NCBI RefSeq assembly: GCF_015670795.1
Contig: NZ_JADPCJ010000001.1
Coordinates: 80,611-144,610 of the forward strand
Reading direction: 5' to 3'
DNA from: Collinsella aerofaciens
GTDB taxonomy: Bacteria > Actinomycetota > Coriobacteriia > Coriobacteriales > Coriobacteriaceae
DNA length: 64,000 nt
Part shown: in pieces, positions 50,383 through 59,836 of the stretch
Layout of the letters: each line of letters starts with the position of its first letter
Numbering within the stretch: position 1 is the first letter of the stretch
The notes under the pieces: generated by a model
The model's input: the letters and a program-made list of their open reading frames with translations, nothing else
Told to the model about the DNA's origin: nothing
Databases searched by the model: none
Program-made: the position numbers and the translations under genes

Positions 50383-51390
50383 CTAGTCGGTGAGTCCGTA
50401 GAACTCTTGCGATGGGACGCGGTCGGTGAGAATTTCGAGCGCCCTATCCAAAGTAACACCGTTGTAGAGCGTTTGCTCCACGGCAAAGGTGAGCGGAATG
50501 TCTACGCCCAGTGAACGGGCGAGTTCGCTGACGCTGCGGGCCGCGACGGCGCCCTCGACCACCATATGCGTGCGGGCCTGGTACTCGTCGAGCGACACGC
50601 CGTGGGCAAACTCGTAGCCAAAGGTGCGGTTGCGCGAATGTTCCGAGGTGCAGGTGGCGATGAGATCACCCATACCGGCTAACCCCATGCAGGTCATAGC
50701 CTGGCCGCCGCGGGCGTGCACCAGGCGGCTGATCTCGGCCAGGCCGCGCGTCATGATAAGGGCGAGCGTGTTGTCACCCGCGCCGGAGCCGGCGGAAATG
50801 CCGCACACGATGGCGATGACGTTTTTCATGGCGCCGCAAACCTCGACACCGGTCATGTCCTGCGACAGGTAGATGCGGAAGGCCGTGGACAGCAGCAGCT
50901 CCTTAAAGGTCTCCCCTATCTGCGGGTCTTTACTGGCAATGACGGCAGCAGAAAGTCCGCCGCGGCAGATCTCCTCGGCATGGTTGGGGCCCGAGAGCGC
51001 GGCCACGCGTGCCCCGTTGCCGATCTCGCTGGCAATGACCTCGCTCATGAGCAGGCCGGACTCGGGCTCAATACCCTTGGTGAGGCAGAGTACCGGGGCG
51101 TCGGCGGCGATGAAGTGTGCTGCCTGCTGACATACACTGCGCAGGTGCGTGGAGGGCACGGCAAAGATAATGGCGTCGGCGCCGTCGAGCGCCTGCGCCA
51201 GGTCCGTCGTGGCGATGACGTTGCCGGGCAGCTCGTAGCCGACCAGATACCGGGGGTTACGATGCTCACCATTGATGCCAGCGGCCGTCTGCTCGCTATG
51301 GGCCCACATGGTCACGCGCTCGGCTCGAGCGGCGGCAAGGCCGGCGACGGCGGTTCCCCAGGAGCCGGAGCCAATCAGCGCAACATTCAT
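50383..51390 (-). CDS. gpsA: NAD(P)H-dependent glycerol-3-phosphate dehydrogenase
   Basis: This 335-residue enzyme reduces dihydroxyacetone phosphate to sn-glycerol-3-phosphate for phospholipids. It has the Rossmann motif ALIGSGSWGTAVA, LTKGIEP, LSGPNHAEE, and the active-site EVCGAMKNVIAIVCGI with the catalytic Lys, then MGLAGMGDLIATC. It is next to plsY, which acylates its product, so the two steps are coupled in one transcript. Confidence 0.96.
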   Translation of the reverse strand: MNVALIGSGSWGTAVAGLAAARAERVTMWAHSEQTAAGINGEHRNPRYLVGYELPGNVIATTDLAQALDGADAIIFAVPSTHLRSVCQQAAHFIAADAPVLCLTKGIEPESGLLMSEVIASEIGNGARVAALSGPNHAEEICRGGLSAAVIASKDPQIGETFKELLLSTAFRIYLSQDMTGVEVCGAMKNVIAIVCGISAGSGAGDNTLALIMTRGLAEISRLVHARGGQAMTCMGLAGMGDLIATCTSEHSRNRTFGYEFAHGVSLDEYQARTHMVVEGAVAARSVSELARSLGVDIPLTFAVEQTLYNGVTLDRALEILTDRVPSQEFYGLTD

Positions 51391-51399
51391 GACTCTCTC

Positions 51400-52083
51400 C
51401 TACTTATCGTCGGGCTCGGTGACGCGCTTGGTAAACGAGAGCTTGGACTCCTTGCCCGTCATGAGCTTTTTGATGTTCGCGCGATGGGCCCACACCACGG
51501 TGATGCCGATCATCGCCATGCAAAACTTAAGTCCCAGGCTGCTATACGGAAAGACCGCGCAGGCAGCGATGGGAAGACCGATGGCAGCGGCAAGCGAGCC
51601 CACCGACACAAACTTGGTGATGGCAACGGCCACGATAAACATGCCCAGCAGCGAAAGTCCGATGGGCCAGTACCAGGCGAGGATAACGCCCAGACCCACG
51701 GCGATGCCCTTGCCGCCATGGAAGTTGAGGTACGGCGAGAAAATGTGGCCCCATACGGCCGCCAGGCAAATGACGCCGAGCATCCAGTCGCCGGGGGCTC
51801 CAGGCGCCATGACGCTCACAGGGAAGCCATAGCCCACGCCCGCGATGAGCGGTCGGGCGATAAGGACGCAGATGGCGCCCTTAAGACAATCGAGCAGCAG
51901 CGTGAGCGCGGCCACCTTGGGGCCGGCTACGCGCAGGGCGTTGGTGGTGCCGATGTTGCCGGAGCCCGCCTTGCGAATGTCCGTGTGGTTGAACACACGG
52001 CCCAGGATCAGGCCAAACGGAATCGCTCCGATAAAGAACGAGACCACGGCGCAGATAGCGGTCAGCAGAATCGGATTATGCAT
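51400..52083 (-). CDS. plsY: Acyl-phosphate:glycerol-3-phosphate acyltransferase PlsY
   Basis: This 227-residue polytopic membrane enzyme makes lysophosphatidic acid from acyl-phosphate and glycerol-3-phosphate. Conserved PlsY loops are visible: FGLILGRVFNHTDIRKAGSGNIGTTNALR near the N terminus, NFHGGKGIAVGLG in the middle, and VWAHRANIKKLMTGKESKL at the end. It overlaps the der stop by 8 nt. No plsX is in the window. Confidence 0.95.
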   Translation of the reverse strand: MHNPILLTAICAVVSFFIGAIPFGLILGRVFNHTDIRKAGSGNIGTTNALRVAGPKVAALTLLLDCLKGAICVLIARPLIAGVGYGFPVSVMAPGAPGDWMLGVICLAAVWGHIFSPYLNFHGGKGIAVGLGVILAWYWPIGLSLLGMFIVAVAITKFVSVGSLAAAIGLPIAACAVFPYSSLGLKFCMAMIGITVVWAHRANIKKLMTGKESKLSFTKRVTEPDDK

Positions 52084-53410
52084 CCTTTTGTTCCTTCTTC
52101 CTAAAGAAGAGTCGAATGGGCGTGCCGGAAAAATCGAAGGTCGAGCGCATGCGGTTCTCCACGTAGCGCTGGTAGGTGTCGTTGACCAGGTCGCTGTGGT
52201 TGACGAAGAACGTAAACGTCGGCGGGTTGACGCCCGTCTGGGTCACGTAGTGCATGCGCAGGCGGCGCTTGCCGTCCACCACGGTGTGGCCAAACTCGCG
52301 CAAGTCGGTGAGGAACGTGTTGAGGCGCGAGGTGGTGATCTTTTGCGAGCGCGTCTTTTCGGCCGCGTCGACCATTGCCCAAATCTTCTCGACGCTGCGG
52401 CCGGTCAGGGCCGAGATGCGCAGGTACTGGGCCCAGGGAGCCATGACGCCCAGACGGCGGTCGACGGTCTCCATGCAGGCCTCGCGCTTGCGGTCGTCGT
52501 CGAGCAGGTCCCACTTGTTGAGCAGCACCACGATGGCGCAGCCGCGCTCGATGGCCAAGCCCATGACCTTCTGGTCCTGCTCGGTGACGCCCACGGAGGC
52601 GTCGACGACGAGCAGCGCCACGTCGGCGCGGTCGATGGCGCGCAGGCCGCGGACCATGGAGTAGTACTCGATGTTCTCGTACACGGTGCTCTTCTTGCGA
52701 ATGCCCGCGGTGTCGACCATGCGGTAGTGCTTGCCGTCGCGTTCGACGACGGTGTCGATGGCATCGCGCGTGGTGCCGGCGATGTTGGACACGATGGAGC
52801 GGTCGGCGCCCAGGATGCGGTTGAACAGCGAGGACTTACCGGCGTTGGGGCGGCCGATGATGGCCACGTTCAGCGCATCGGGGAACTCGTCGGCGACCTC
52901 GTCCTCCTCCTCGGGCAACAGGGCCACGATGTCGTCGAGCAGGTCGCCCGTGCCGTGGCCGTGCAGGGCCGAAAGCGGCGTGGGCTCACCGATGCCGAGG
53001 GAATAGAACTCCCAGATGTTGTCGTTCTCGCGATCGGGGTTGTCGAGCTTGTTCACCAGCAGAAAGACCGGCTTGTCGGAGCGCTTGAGCATGCGGGCGA
53101 CCGACTCGTCCTCCTCGGTGACGCCGGTGCGGCCATCGACCACAAACAGGATGACGGCGGCTTCTTCGGCGGCGGCAAGGGCCTGGTCGCGGATGGACGT
53201 GGCAAAGACGTCGTCGCTCTTGAGCGGCTCGATGCCTCCCGTGTCGACGATGGTGAACTCGCGACCGTTCCAATCAGCCGTGTGGTATGAGCGGTCGCGC
53301 GTGACGCCGCGGGACTCGTGGACGATGGCGTCCGAGGTCTGGGCCAGGCGGTTAACGAGCGTGGACTTGCCCACGTTGGGGCGTCCGACGACGGCGACGA
53401 TAGGTTTCAT
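52076..53410 (-). CDS. der: Ribosome-assembly GTPase Der (EngA)
   Basis: This 444-residue protein has two tandem G domains and a C-terminal KH-like domain, needed for 50S maturation. G domain 1: GRPNVGKST, DTGGI, NKLD; G domain 2: GRPNAGKSSLFN near residue 185, DTAGIRKKS, NKWDLL. The KH-like end (RLRMHYVTQTGVNPPTFTFFVN) is canonical. The Shine-Dalgarno AAAGGAGAG is strong. It sits between the DUF512 gene and plsY, a conserved Gram-positive order. Confidence 0.97.
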   Translation of the reverse strand: MKPIVAVVGRPNVGKSTLVNRLAQTSDAIVHESRGVTRDRSYHTADWNGREFTIVDTGGIEPLKSDDVFATSIRDQALAAAEEAAVILFVVDGRTGVTEEDESVARMLKRSDKPVFLLVNKLDNPDRENDNIWEFYSLGIGEPTPLSALHGHGTGDLLDDIVALLPEEEDEVADEFPDALNVAIIGRPNAGKSSLFNRILGADRSIVSNIAGTTRDAIDTVVERDGKHYRMVDTAGIRKKSTVYENIEYYSMVRGLRAIDRADVALLVVDASVGVTEQDQKVMGLAIERGCAIVVLLNKWDLLDDDRKREACMETVDRRLGVMAPWAQYLRISALTGRSVEKIWAMVDAAEKTRSQKITTSRLNTFLTDLREFGHTVVDGKRRLRMHYVTQTGVNPPTFTFFVNHSDLVNDTYQRYVENRMRSTFDFSGTPIRLFFRKKEQKDA

Positions 53411-53420
53411 CTGCTCTCCT

Positions 53421-54863
53421 TTAATGGGTAGGTTCAGCGGGAATAGTTGAATTGGCGGACGTTATGCCAAGGATGTGCTCCAGGGTATCGAGCAGCTCAT
53501 GCGGCATGGTCGATACCACATGAACCTCGGCGCCGCGACCGGTAAGGCTTGCGAGTAATTCGTCACGATGATACTCGTCAAGGGTCATACCGTCGGCGTT
53601 GAACATGAGCTTAGGCACAAAGAGCATAACCCCCGACAGGTCCTGCGACAGCTGCTCCAAGATGTCACAGGCGACGATGAGGCCGGTCACGTCCACGTTG
53701 CCGCCAAAGTAGCGGTTTTTGATGGCCGTGACGGTACCGGCAAGGCCCTGCGGCGATTCCACAAAACGCGCCACCGTATCGCGCGCGCTGGCGCCCGAGA
53801 GGCACAGCAGGCGCTGGCCACGGGCGGCGATTGCCTCGCGAACGCGGCGCAGGCGCTCGGCATCGGCGGCGAGCACGTTGTCGGTCTCGTCCAGATAGGA
53901 GCGGATCATGCCGATGCCGTCGTAGTACTGCGGGTAGCCGTCGTAAAAGTCCGCCTCGGGCGGCTCGATGCCGGCGTCCAGATAAAACTCGTCGCTCATC
54001 TGGAAGGTGTGGCGGCCAAATCGCTCGAAGGCACGGTCCTGGAAGGGGCGGATCATGGCGATAGTCTCGCGCGCCAGCTCGGGCTTGTCGCTGTAGGACC
54101 AGCTAAAACGATTCTGGTGCTTGGTAAAACCAAGTGGCACAATGCCCAGGCTCGTGATTTGCTCGTGCTCCTCGCAAAAGCGCAGGGTCTTTCGCAGCTC
54201 CTCGCCGTCGTTCATGCCGGGGCACAGCACGATCTGCGCGTGAATCTCGATGCCGGCCGCCATGATGGCCTCGAGCACATCCATACCGCGCTGGGCGTTG
54301 CGGCCCATCATGCGGCGGCGGACGTCGGGGCTTACGGCATGGACCGACACGTTCATGGGGCTCATGTTGCGTTGGATGACGTTTTGCACGTCCTCGTCGG
54401 TGAGGTTTGTCAGCGTGACAAAGTTGCCCTGCAAAAAGCTTAGGCGGTAGTCATCATCGCGGATGTAGAGCGTGGAGCGTCCGCCCTTGGGCAGCATCGT
54501 CATAAAGCAGAACACGCAGGCGTTCACGCAGGTGCGCATGCCATCGAAGATAGGACCATCGAACTCAAGGCCCCAGTCCTCTCCCGGAAAGCGATCGAGC
54601 TCAACGGGGGTGACGGTGCCGTCGCGCGGATCGAAAACCTCCAACTCGACGGTGTCGTCGTCGGCCTCCCAGAGCCACACGATCATATCGGTCAGCTGCT
54701 CGCCGTTGACCGTGAGCACGCGCATGCCCGGCTCGATACCCACATCCCATGCGGGCGATTCGGGGCGCACGTTTTTAACGAGCGCGCCCTCACCCGGCTC
54801 GGGGTCGCGGCTGCGCCCGTAATCGGCCACCTCGGCGGCGTATGCGGGTACGGTCTGGTCCAT
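53421..54863 (-). CDS. DUF512 radical-SAM-like protein with PDZ domain
   Basis: This 480-residue protein starts with a PDZ-like domain (VRPESPAWDVGIEPGMRVLTVNG, residues ~28-75). A radical-SAM-type region follows with the Cys triplet CVNACVFCFM near residue 118 and a barrel (LTNLTDEDVQNVIQRNMSPMNVSVH). The C-terminal DUF512 part has LFVPKLMFNADG. The family is widespread next to der in Gram-positives, but no reaction is established. ATG 54863 has a distant AAGGAG (14 nt), so the exact start is uncertain. Confidence 0.85.
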   Translation of the reverse strand: MDQTVPAYAAEVADYGRSRDPEPGEGALVKNVRPESPAWDVGIEPGMRVLTVNGEQLTDMIVWLWEADDDTVELEVFDPRDGTVTPVELDRFPGEDWGLEFDGPIFDGMRTCVNACVFCFMTMLPKGGRSTLYIRDDDYRLSFLQGNFVTLTNLTDEDVQNVIQRNMSPMNVSVHAVSPDVRRRMMGRNAQRGMDVLEAIMAAGIEIHAQIVLCPGMNDGEELRKTLRFCEEHEQITSLGIVPLGFTKHQNRFSWSYSDKPELARETIAMIRPFQDRAFERFGRHTFQMSDEFYLDAGIEPPEADFYDGYPQYYDGIGMIRSYLDETDNVLAADAERLRRVREAIAARGQRLLCLSGASARDTVARFVESPQGLAGTVTAIKNRYFGGNVDVTGLIVACDILEQLSQDLSGVMLFVPKLMFNADGMTLDEYHRDELLASLTGRGAEVHVVSTMPHELLDTLEHILGITSANSTIPAEPTH

Positions 54864-54865
54864 GA

Positions 54866-55750
54866 TTAGCGGCAAAGCTCCTTGATGCGCTCGACGGCGC
54901 GCTCGATGTGTTCTTGTGGGGTAGAGGCTCCGGCGGTGATGCCGATGTGGCGTGCGTCGGTAAACCACGCGGCCTCGATCTCGGACGCCTCCTCGATGTG
55001 ATGGGTGTGCTCGCAGACGTCGGCGCAGATCTGTGCCAAGCGGCGGGTGTTGCCCGAGTTCTTGCCGCCAACCACGACCATGCAGTCGCAGCGGTTGGCA
55101 AGTGCGGCCGCCGCCTGCTGGCGCTCGCTCGTGGCGGCGCAGATGGTGTTGATCACACGCAGCTCTTGCACGCGCGGGGTGATGGCGGCCACGACCTCGG
55201 CGAGGTTCTGCGCGGTCTGGGTGGTCTGCACAACCAGACCGACCTTGCCCTTGAGCGGCAGCGCGTCCGCATCGGCGGCGCAGCTCACGACCTGCGCGTC
55301 ATCGCCGGCATGGCCCAGGATGCCCTCCACCTCGGGATGGCCCGGCTCGCCTACGACGAGCACGCGATAGCCCTCGCGTACCAGGCGCTCGGCGGCCACG
55401 TGGACCTTCTTCACGTAGGGGCAGGTGGCATCGACCACGTCGAGGCCGCGCTCGCGAGCGGCCTCAATCACCTGCGGCACCACGCCGTGAGCTCGGATGA
55501 TAACGGTGCCCGATGCGGCATCGTCCAGGGTCTCGGCCAGACCGACGCCCGCCTCGGCAAGCTCGCGCACCACGATGGGGTTATGAATGAGCGGGCCCAG
55601 GGTGTGGACCTGAGCGGTCTCCCCCACTTGCGGGGCAGCCGCCAGGGCCATATCGAGCGCGCGCTGCACGCCGTAGCAGGTGCCGGCGTGAGCAGCGATT
55701 TCGATGGTGGGGGCGTCTGCCTTGCCGGTCATGGCCTCGGTAGTGTTCAT
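54866..55750 (-). CDS. ispH: 4-hydroxy-3-methylbut-2-enyl diphosphate reductase
   Basis: This 294-residue iron-sulfur enzyme performs the last step of the MEP isoprenoid pathway. The three cluster cysteines are in AGTCYGVQRA, DATCPYVKKVH and NTICAATSERQ; HTLGPLIHN and GVSTP-like GASTPQEHIE are also seen. The start at 55750 (MNTTEAM) follows GCGAGGA; an ATG five codons upstream is possible. It lies between plsC and the DUF512 gene. Confidence 0.95.
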   Translation of the reverse strand: MNTTEAMTGKADAPTIEIAAHAGTCYGVQRALDMALAAAPQVGETAQVHTLGPLIHNPIVVRELAEAGVGLAETLDDAASGTVIIRAHGVVPQVIEAARERGLDVVDATCPYVKKVHVAAERLVREGYRVLVVGEPGHPEVEGILGHAGDDAQVVSCAADADALPLKGKVGLVVQTTQTAQNLAEVVAAITPRVQELRVINTICAATSERQQAAAALANRCDCMVVVGGKNSGNTRRLAQICADVCEHTHHIEEASEIEAAWFTDARHIGITAGASTPQEHIERAVERIKELCR

Positions 55751-55767
55751 GACTTCCTCGCCCATGG

Positions 55768-56496
55768 CTAGAACCTACCCGGGTGCTCGGCGCACAGGTC
55801 ATCGCGCATGGCGTAGACACGACTCATGGCCTCGGACTCAAACCAGGCCAGGCGCTCCTTACGCTTGAGCTCGGCCGGTGCATCGGAAAGCGAGATTGCC
55901 TTGCCGGCACGGATCCAGCACTTTTTGGGGCGCATGAGCTTTTTGCCCGCAGGCGTAATATCGGACCAGCCGCAGATGGCGAGCGGGTTGACAGGCGCCT
56001 TGCCCATCTGGGCGATGAGCGCAAAGCCGCCGTGGACTTCGGGTTTGATCTCGCGTGAGCGGATGCGCGTGCCCTCGGGGAAGATCAAGACGTCCTCGCC
56101 GCGTTGCAGCGCATGCTGGGCGGCGCGCAGGCACTTCATGTCGGCGGTGCCGCGCTCGACGGGAATGCCGCCCACGCGGCTAAAGGCCCAGCGTACGATC
56201 TTGCTCTTAGCAAACTCGGATTTAAAGATGGGGCGAATGCGGCGTCCGCCAAAGAACAACGCCGTCTCCACGGCCAGCAGCTCGGCCATTGAGGTGTGGT
56301 TGCAGATGACCACGCTGCCGCGGCCTTCCTGGCGCTCAAACAGCAGGTCGCTGTCCTCGACCTTCCAGCGCCACATGAGCTTGGAGAAGACCCACAGGAT
56401 GCCCATGACTACTGCGACAGTGCCGCGGATGAGCGCGGGGAACTCGGCGTAGGGGGCGTTGTAGTAATCCTCGGGCGTCTGCTTAAACAGGCGCAT
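55768..56496 (-). CDS. plsC: 1-acyl-sn-glycerol-3-phosphate acyltransferase, PlsC-like
   Basis: This 242-residue membrane-associated acyltransferase has an N-terminal hydrophobic stretch (GTVAVVMGILWVFSKLM). The acyltransferase block 1 reads NHTSMAE where NHxSxxD is usual, so the catalytic HX4D is HX4E here. Block 3 FPEGTRIRS and block 2 GGIPVERG are normal. It would make phosphatidic acid downstream of PlsY. The start is after AAAGGAGGT, which includes the cmk stop. Confidence 0.88.
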   Translation of the reverse strand: MRLFKQTPEDYYNAPYAEFPALIRGTVAVVMGILWVFSKLMWRWKVEDSDLLFERQEGRGSVVICNHTSMAELLAVETALFFGGRRIRPIFKSEFAKSKIVRWAFSRVGGIPVERGTADMKCLRAAQHALQRGEDVLIFPEGTRIRSREIKPEVHGGFALIAQMGKAPVNPLAICGWSDITPAGKKLMRPKKCWIRAGKAISLSDAPAELKRKERLAWFESEAMSRVYAMRDDLCAEHPGRF

Positions 56497-56499
56497 GGG

Positions 56500-57186
56500 C
56501 TACCTCCTTTGGTTGATGAGATCCTCGATGATCGAGACGACCTCGTCGATGGTGTGGGCGGTGGAGTCGACGTGCACGGCGTCCTCGGCGGGAACGAGCG
56601 GCGCGACCTCGCGGCTGCTGTCGAGCTTATCGCGTTGCTTGAGGGCGTCGAGGGTCTTGTCGACCTCGGCCTCGAGCTGCTCTTCGGTGAGCGACTGGGC
56701 GTCGTTTTGGTGGCGCTGCAGCACGCGGCGACGGGCGCGTTCGCGTGGGTCGGCGGTCAGAAAGACCTTAACCTGCGCGTTGGGGAACACGACGGTGCCG
56801 ATGTCGCGACCCTCGGCGACAATGTCGCGATCCTCGGCGGCGCGGCGCTGATGGATGAGCATGGCGGCGCGCACGCCCGGGTAGGCCGAGACCTTGGACA
56901 CGTTGGCGTCGACCTGCGGAGTGCGGATGGCGGCCGAGGCGTCCTTGCCGTCGATGGTCAGGCGCGTGTCCTCGCCGGTACTGTTGGTAAAGCGGATCTC
57001 GATCTGCTCGGCGAGGGCGTCGATGGCCGCCTCGTCGTCCAGGTCGATGCCGCGATCGAGCGCGGCGAAGGTGACGGCGCGGTACATAGCGCCCGTGTCG
57101 AGCTTGTTAAAGCCCAGCTGGCGGGCTATCTCCTTGGCGATAGTGGACTTGCCGGAACCGGCGGGGCCGTCGATGGCGACGATCAT
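56500..57186 (-). CDS. cmk: Cytidylate kinase
   Basis: This 228-residue P-loop kinase phosphorylates CMP and dCMP. Walker A is in IDGPAGSGKSTIAKEIA; NKLDTGAMYRAVT and the CMP-binding AEGRDIGTVVFPNA are diagnostic, and the lid has DPRERARRRVLQR. It clusters with plsC and rluB, as in many Gram-positives (cmk-plsC-ispH). Confidence 0.96.
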   Translation of the reverse strand: MIVAIDGPAGSGKSTIAKEIARQLGFNKLDTGAMYRAVTFAALDRGIDLDDEAAIDALAEQIEIRFTNSTGEDTRLTIDGKDASAAIRTPQVDANVSKVSAYPGVRAAMLIHQRRAAEDRDIVAEGRDIGTVVFPNAQVKVFLTADPRERARRRVLQRHQNDAQSLTEEQLEAEVDKTLDALKQRDKLDSSREVAPLVPAEDAVHVDSTAHTIDEVVSIIEDLINQRR

Positions 57187-57252
57187 ACAATGCTTCCTTT
57201 CGGTGGTTAACGTGCTGGTATGGGACGCAGGCGCTGCAGCTTGGCGGGTTGC

Positions 57253-58224
57253 CTAGCTCGTGTAGCGCTCGCGGTAGGTGTTGCGCTTGGGCGCGGAGCC
57301 GTGGCTGCCGTGGTGGCGCGTGCGGCTTGCGGTGTTGGTTGCCGGCGCGGCGCCGCGCTTGGAGCCGGCCTGCTTGGGCGGGATACCGCCGGCCTTCAGA
57401 ATCTGCACTTCGCGGTCGGTGAGCTCGCGCCATGAGCCCTTGACCACGTCTTTGAGCTCCAGGCCGGCAAAGTTGCAGCGGTGCAGGCGGATCACCGGAT
57501 GGTGGATCTTGCTCAGCATGCGCTTGACCTGGTTCTTGCGTCCCTCGCGGATGATGACCTCCACGGCGGTGGTGCCGGGCTTCACACCCTGCGGGGCCAC
57601 GGCCTCGGCCTCGCGCGCGTTAATGACACGGCAGATCGCCGGCTGGCACAGACCGTCGTCGAGCTCGATGCCGCGACGCAGCGGCGCAAGATCGTGGTCG
57701 GACAGTTCGCCGTCCACGAGCGCCTGGTAGGTCTTGTAGACGTGCTTGCTGGGGTGCAGCAGATCCTGCGACAGGTCGCCGTCGGTGGTAAAGAGCAATA
57801 GGCCCGTGGTGTCGCGATCTAGGCGACCCACCGGGAACAGGCCCGGAAAACGGTCGCGGGGAACCAAGTCCGCCACACAGGGACGCTCCTGCGGGTCGCT
57901 CATGGTAGTGAGGTAGCCGGTCGGCTTGTAGAGCATCAGGTACACGGCGCCCTGGTTGAGCTTGACGGGCATGCCGTCGACCTCGATATGGTCGCGGTCG
58001 ACGTCGACCTTGGTGCCCAGCTCGGTCGCGACCTGGCCGTTGACGGTCACGCGGCCGGCGGTCATCAGGTCCTCCGAGCCGCGGCGGCTCGCCACACCCG
58101 CGCGCGCCAAAAAGCGCTGCAGGCGCATGGTGTGCGGGTAGACGGGCTGGGCGTCACCTGCGGGCATTGTGGCGCCCGTGGCGCTTGCGATGCGCGTCTC
58201 CTCTGCTTCGTTAGTCCTCGTCAT
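57253..58224 (-). CDS. rluB: 23S rRNA pseudouridine synthase, RluB/RsuA family
   Basis: This 323-residue enzyme has an N-terminal S4 RNA-binding domain (MRLQRFLARAGVASRRGSEDL, residues ~32-80) and a catalytic domain with VGRLDRDTTGLLLFT containing the active Asp. The C terminus is a 40-residue basic tail (RHHGSHGSAPKRNTYRERYTS). Family members modify U2605 of 23S rRNA, though RsuA and RluE are close relatives. The start at 58224 follows GGAGG and overlaps the end of scpB by 14 nt. Confidence 0.9.
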   Translation of the reverse strand: MTRTNEAEETRIASATGATMPAGDAQPVYPHTMRLQRFLARAGVASRRGSEDLMTAGRVTVNGQVATELGTKVDVDRDHIEVDGMPVKLNQGAVYLMLYKPTGYLTTMSDPQERPCVADLVPRDRFPGLFPVGRLDRDTTGLLLFTTDGDLSQDLLHPSKHVYKTYQALVDGELSDHDLAPLRRGIELDDGLCQPAICRVINAREAEAVAPQGVKPGTTAVEVIIREGRKNQVKRMLSKIHHPVIRLHRCNFAGLELKDVVKGSWRELTDREVQILKAGGIPPKQAGSKRGAAPATNTASRTRHHGSHGSAPKRNTYRERYTS

Positions 58225-58930
58225 GCATGTCCTCCGAGGTGTCACCGGCGGCCAGCAGCTCCTCGCCATCGGTGTCCTCAACATCGGTATCGATCAGTTC
58301 GCGCTCTTCGTCCAAGTCCTCGGCCTGTTCCTCGAGCGTGGACTGAATGCTGCGGCCGCTCAGGCGCTCGCGGATAAACTGGCGCGACTGCTCATCGGGG
58401 GCAAACTGCTCCAGATCGGGCAGGTCGCGGGTGGAGCGCAGGCCGAACTTTTCCAAAAAGGCGTTGGTCGTGCCGTAGATGATGGCCTGACCGCGTTCGG
58501 GGTCGCGACCGAGCTCGCGCACCAGGCCCTTGTCCACGAGCGACGCGATGACGCCGTCGGAGTTGACACCGCGGATGCCCTTGACCACCTCGCGCGTGAC
58601 GGGCTGGTGGTAGGCGATGACGGCCAGGGTCTCCAGCGCCGCCTGCGACAGCTTTTGCGTGTCCCAGCTCAGCACATAGGCCTCGACCACGTCGTGGTAG
58701 GCGGGGTGCGTGAACAGGCGCCAGCCGCCGGCGACCTCGCGCAGCTGAAAGCCGCGATTGGCCTCCTCGTACTCAACCTTGAGCTCGGCCAAAAGCGACG
58801 CGCACTCGCCCGGGGCGATATCCAGCGCACCTGCCAGCGCGGGCGCGCTCACGGGGTCGCTCGACACCAGCAACAGCGCCTCGAGGGCGCCTTTGAGGCT
58901 GTTTGCCTCCAGCGTGGAAAGGGTTGACAT
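58211..58930 (-). CDS. scpB: Segregation and condensation protein B
   Basis: This 239-residue protein has two winged-helix domains (LKGALEALLLVSSDPVSAPALA and ALETLAVIAYHQPVTREVVKGIRGVNSDGVI) that pair as a dimer and bind ScpA in the SMC condensin complex. The C-terminal tail beyond residue ~185 is very acidic. It lies directly after scpA; smc is not in this window. Confidence 0.94.
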   Translation of the reverse strand: MSTLSTLEANSLKGALEALLLVSSDPVSAPALAGALDIAPGECASLLAELKVEYEEANRGFQLREVAGGWRLFTHPAYHDVVEAYVLSWDTQKLSQAALETLAVIAYHQPVTREVVKGIRGVNSDGVIASLVDKGLVRELGRDPERGQAIIYGTTNAFLEKFGLRSTRDLPDLEQFAPDEQSRQFIRERLSGRSIQSTLEEQAEDLDEERELIDTDVEDTDGEELLAAGDTSEDMHDED

Positions 58931-58942
58931 GGTTGGTCGCTC

Positions 58943-59752
58943 CTATTCGGTGAGCTCGGGGCCCTCGCCGGGCACGTATGCCTCGGCGCCCTCGACGCGG
59001 TTGATTTGAATGGTTCCAAAGATCTCGTCCTGGCTCAGCGTGAGCGAGCCGCGTTTGGCAAGCTCGAGCATGGCCAGGAAGGTGACGACGAGCTGCTCGG
59101 TTGTGGCGTCGCCGTCCAAGAGCTCGCGGAAGGTACAGGTTTGGTGCGCCATGGTAAAGCGGTCGACCGAGGCCACCGTCAGGTCGAGCGGCACGCGATG
59201 CGGTGCCACGTGCTCGGCCTCCAGCAGGAAGGTCTGGCGTTTGCCGTCCAGGTCGGCGCAGATGACGGCGAGGCCGCGCAGGGTAATGCCGGCCAGGTAG
59301 TCGGGCATAAGGCCTAGGAACTCGGGGTCGGGGCCGGCCACGCGCGGATGCATGCGGCTCTCGGCCTGCATGCGAGCGCCAAGGGCTGCCGCCGCGCCCT
59401 TAAACTGCTTGTAGGCAATCAGACGCTGGATCAGGACCTCGCGCAGGGCGTCGCCGTCGAGTGCGCTGAGCTCCTCGAGGTCTTCGTCGTCCTCGTCATC
59501 GTCGACGGTTTTGCTCGGCGCCTCCTGGGGTACCAGCGAGGCGGCCTTGATGTCCAAAAGGGTTGCCGCGACCAGCAAAAAGTCGCTCGCCACGTCCAGG
59601 TCCAGCGCCTCGATGCGTTCGGCCTCGGCAAGGTACTGCTCGGCCACCTCGCTGATCGAGATGGCGCCGATATCAACTTTTTGGCGAGTTACCAGCTGCA
59701 GCAGCAGGTCGAACGGTCCGCTGTAGACCTGCGTCGACACGCGATACGACAT
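58943..59752 (-). CDS. scpA: Segregation and condensation protein A
   Basis: This 269-residue kleisin bridges the SMC heads. The N-terminal YSGPFDLLLQLVTRQKVDIGAISISEVAEQYL and the C-terminal winged helix (LVVTFLAMLELAKRGSLTLSQDEIFGTIQINR) are canonical. The start follows AAAGGAGG. A small hairpin (GACCGT/ACGGTC) lies about 50-70 nt upstream, between the M50 protease gene and scpA. Confidence 0.94.
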   Translation of the reverse strand: MSYRVSTQVYSGPFDLLLQLVTRQKVDIGAISISEVAEQYLAEAERIEALDLDVASDFLLVAATLLDIKAASLVPQEAPSKTVDDDEDDEDLEELSALDGDALREVLIQRLIAYKQFKGAAAALGARMQAESRMHPRVAGPDPEFLGLMPDYLAGITLRGLAVICADLDGKRQTFLLEAEHVAPHRVPLDLTVASVDRFTMAHQTCTFRELLDGDATTEQLVVTFLAMLELAKRGSLTLSQDEIFGTIQINRVEGAEAYVPGEGPELTE

Positions 59753-59836
59753 CTTCGACCTCCTTTGACGGCGCCTTCGCGGCGCGGTTTGGGTGCATGT
59801 AGTGACCGTTTTGCACGGTCGACCTGTAAGTTTACC

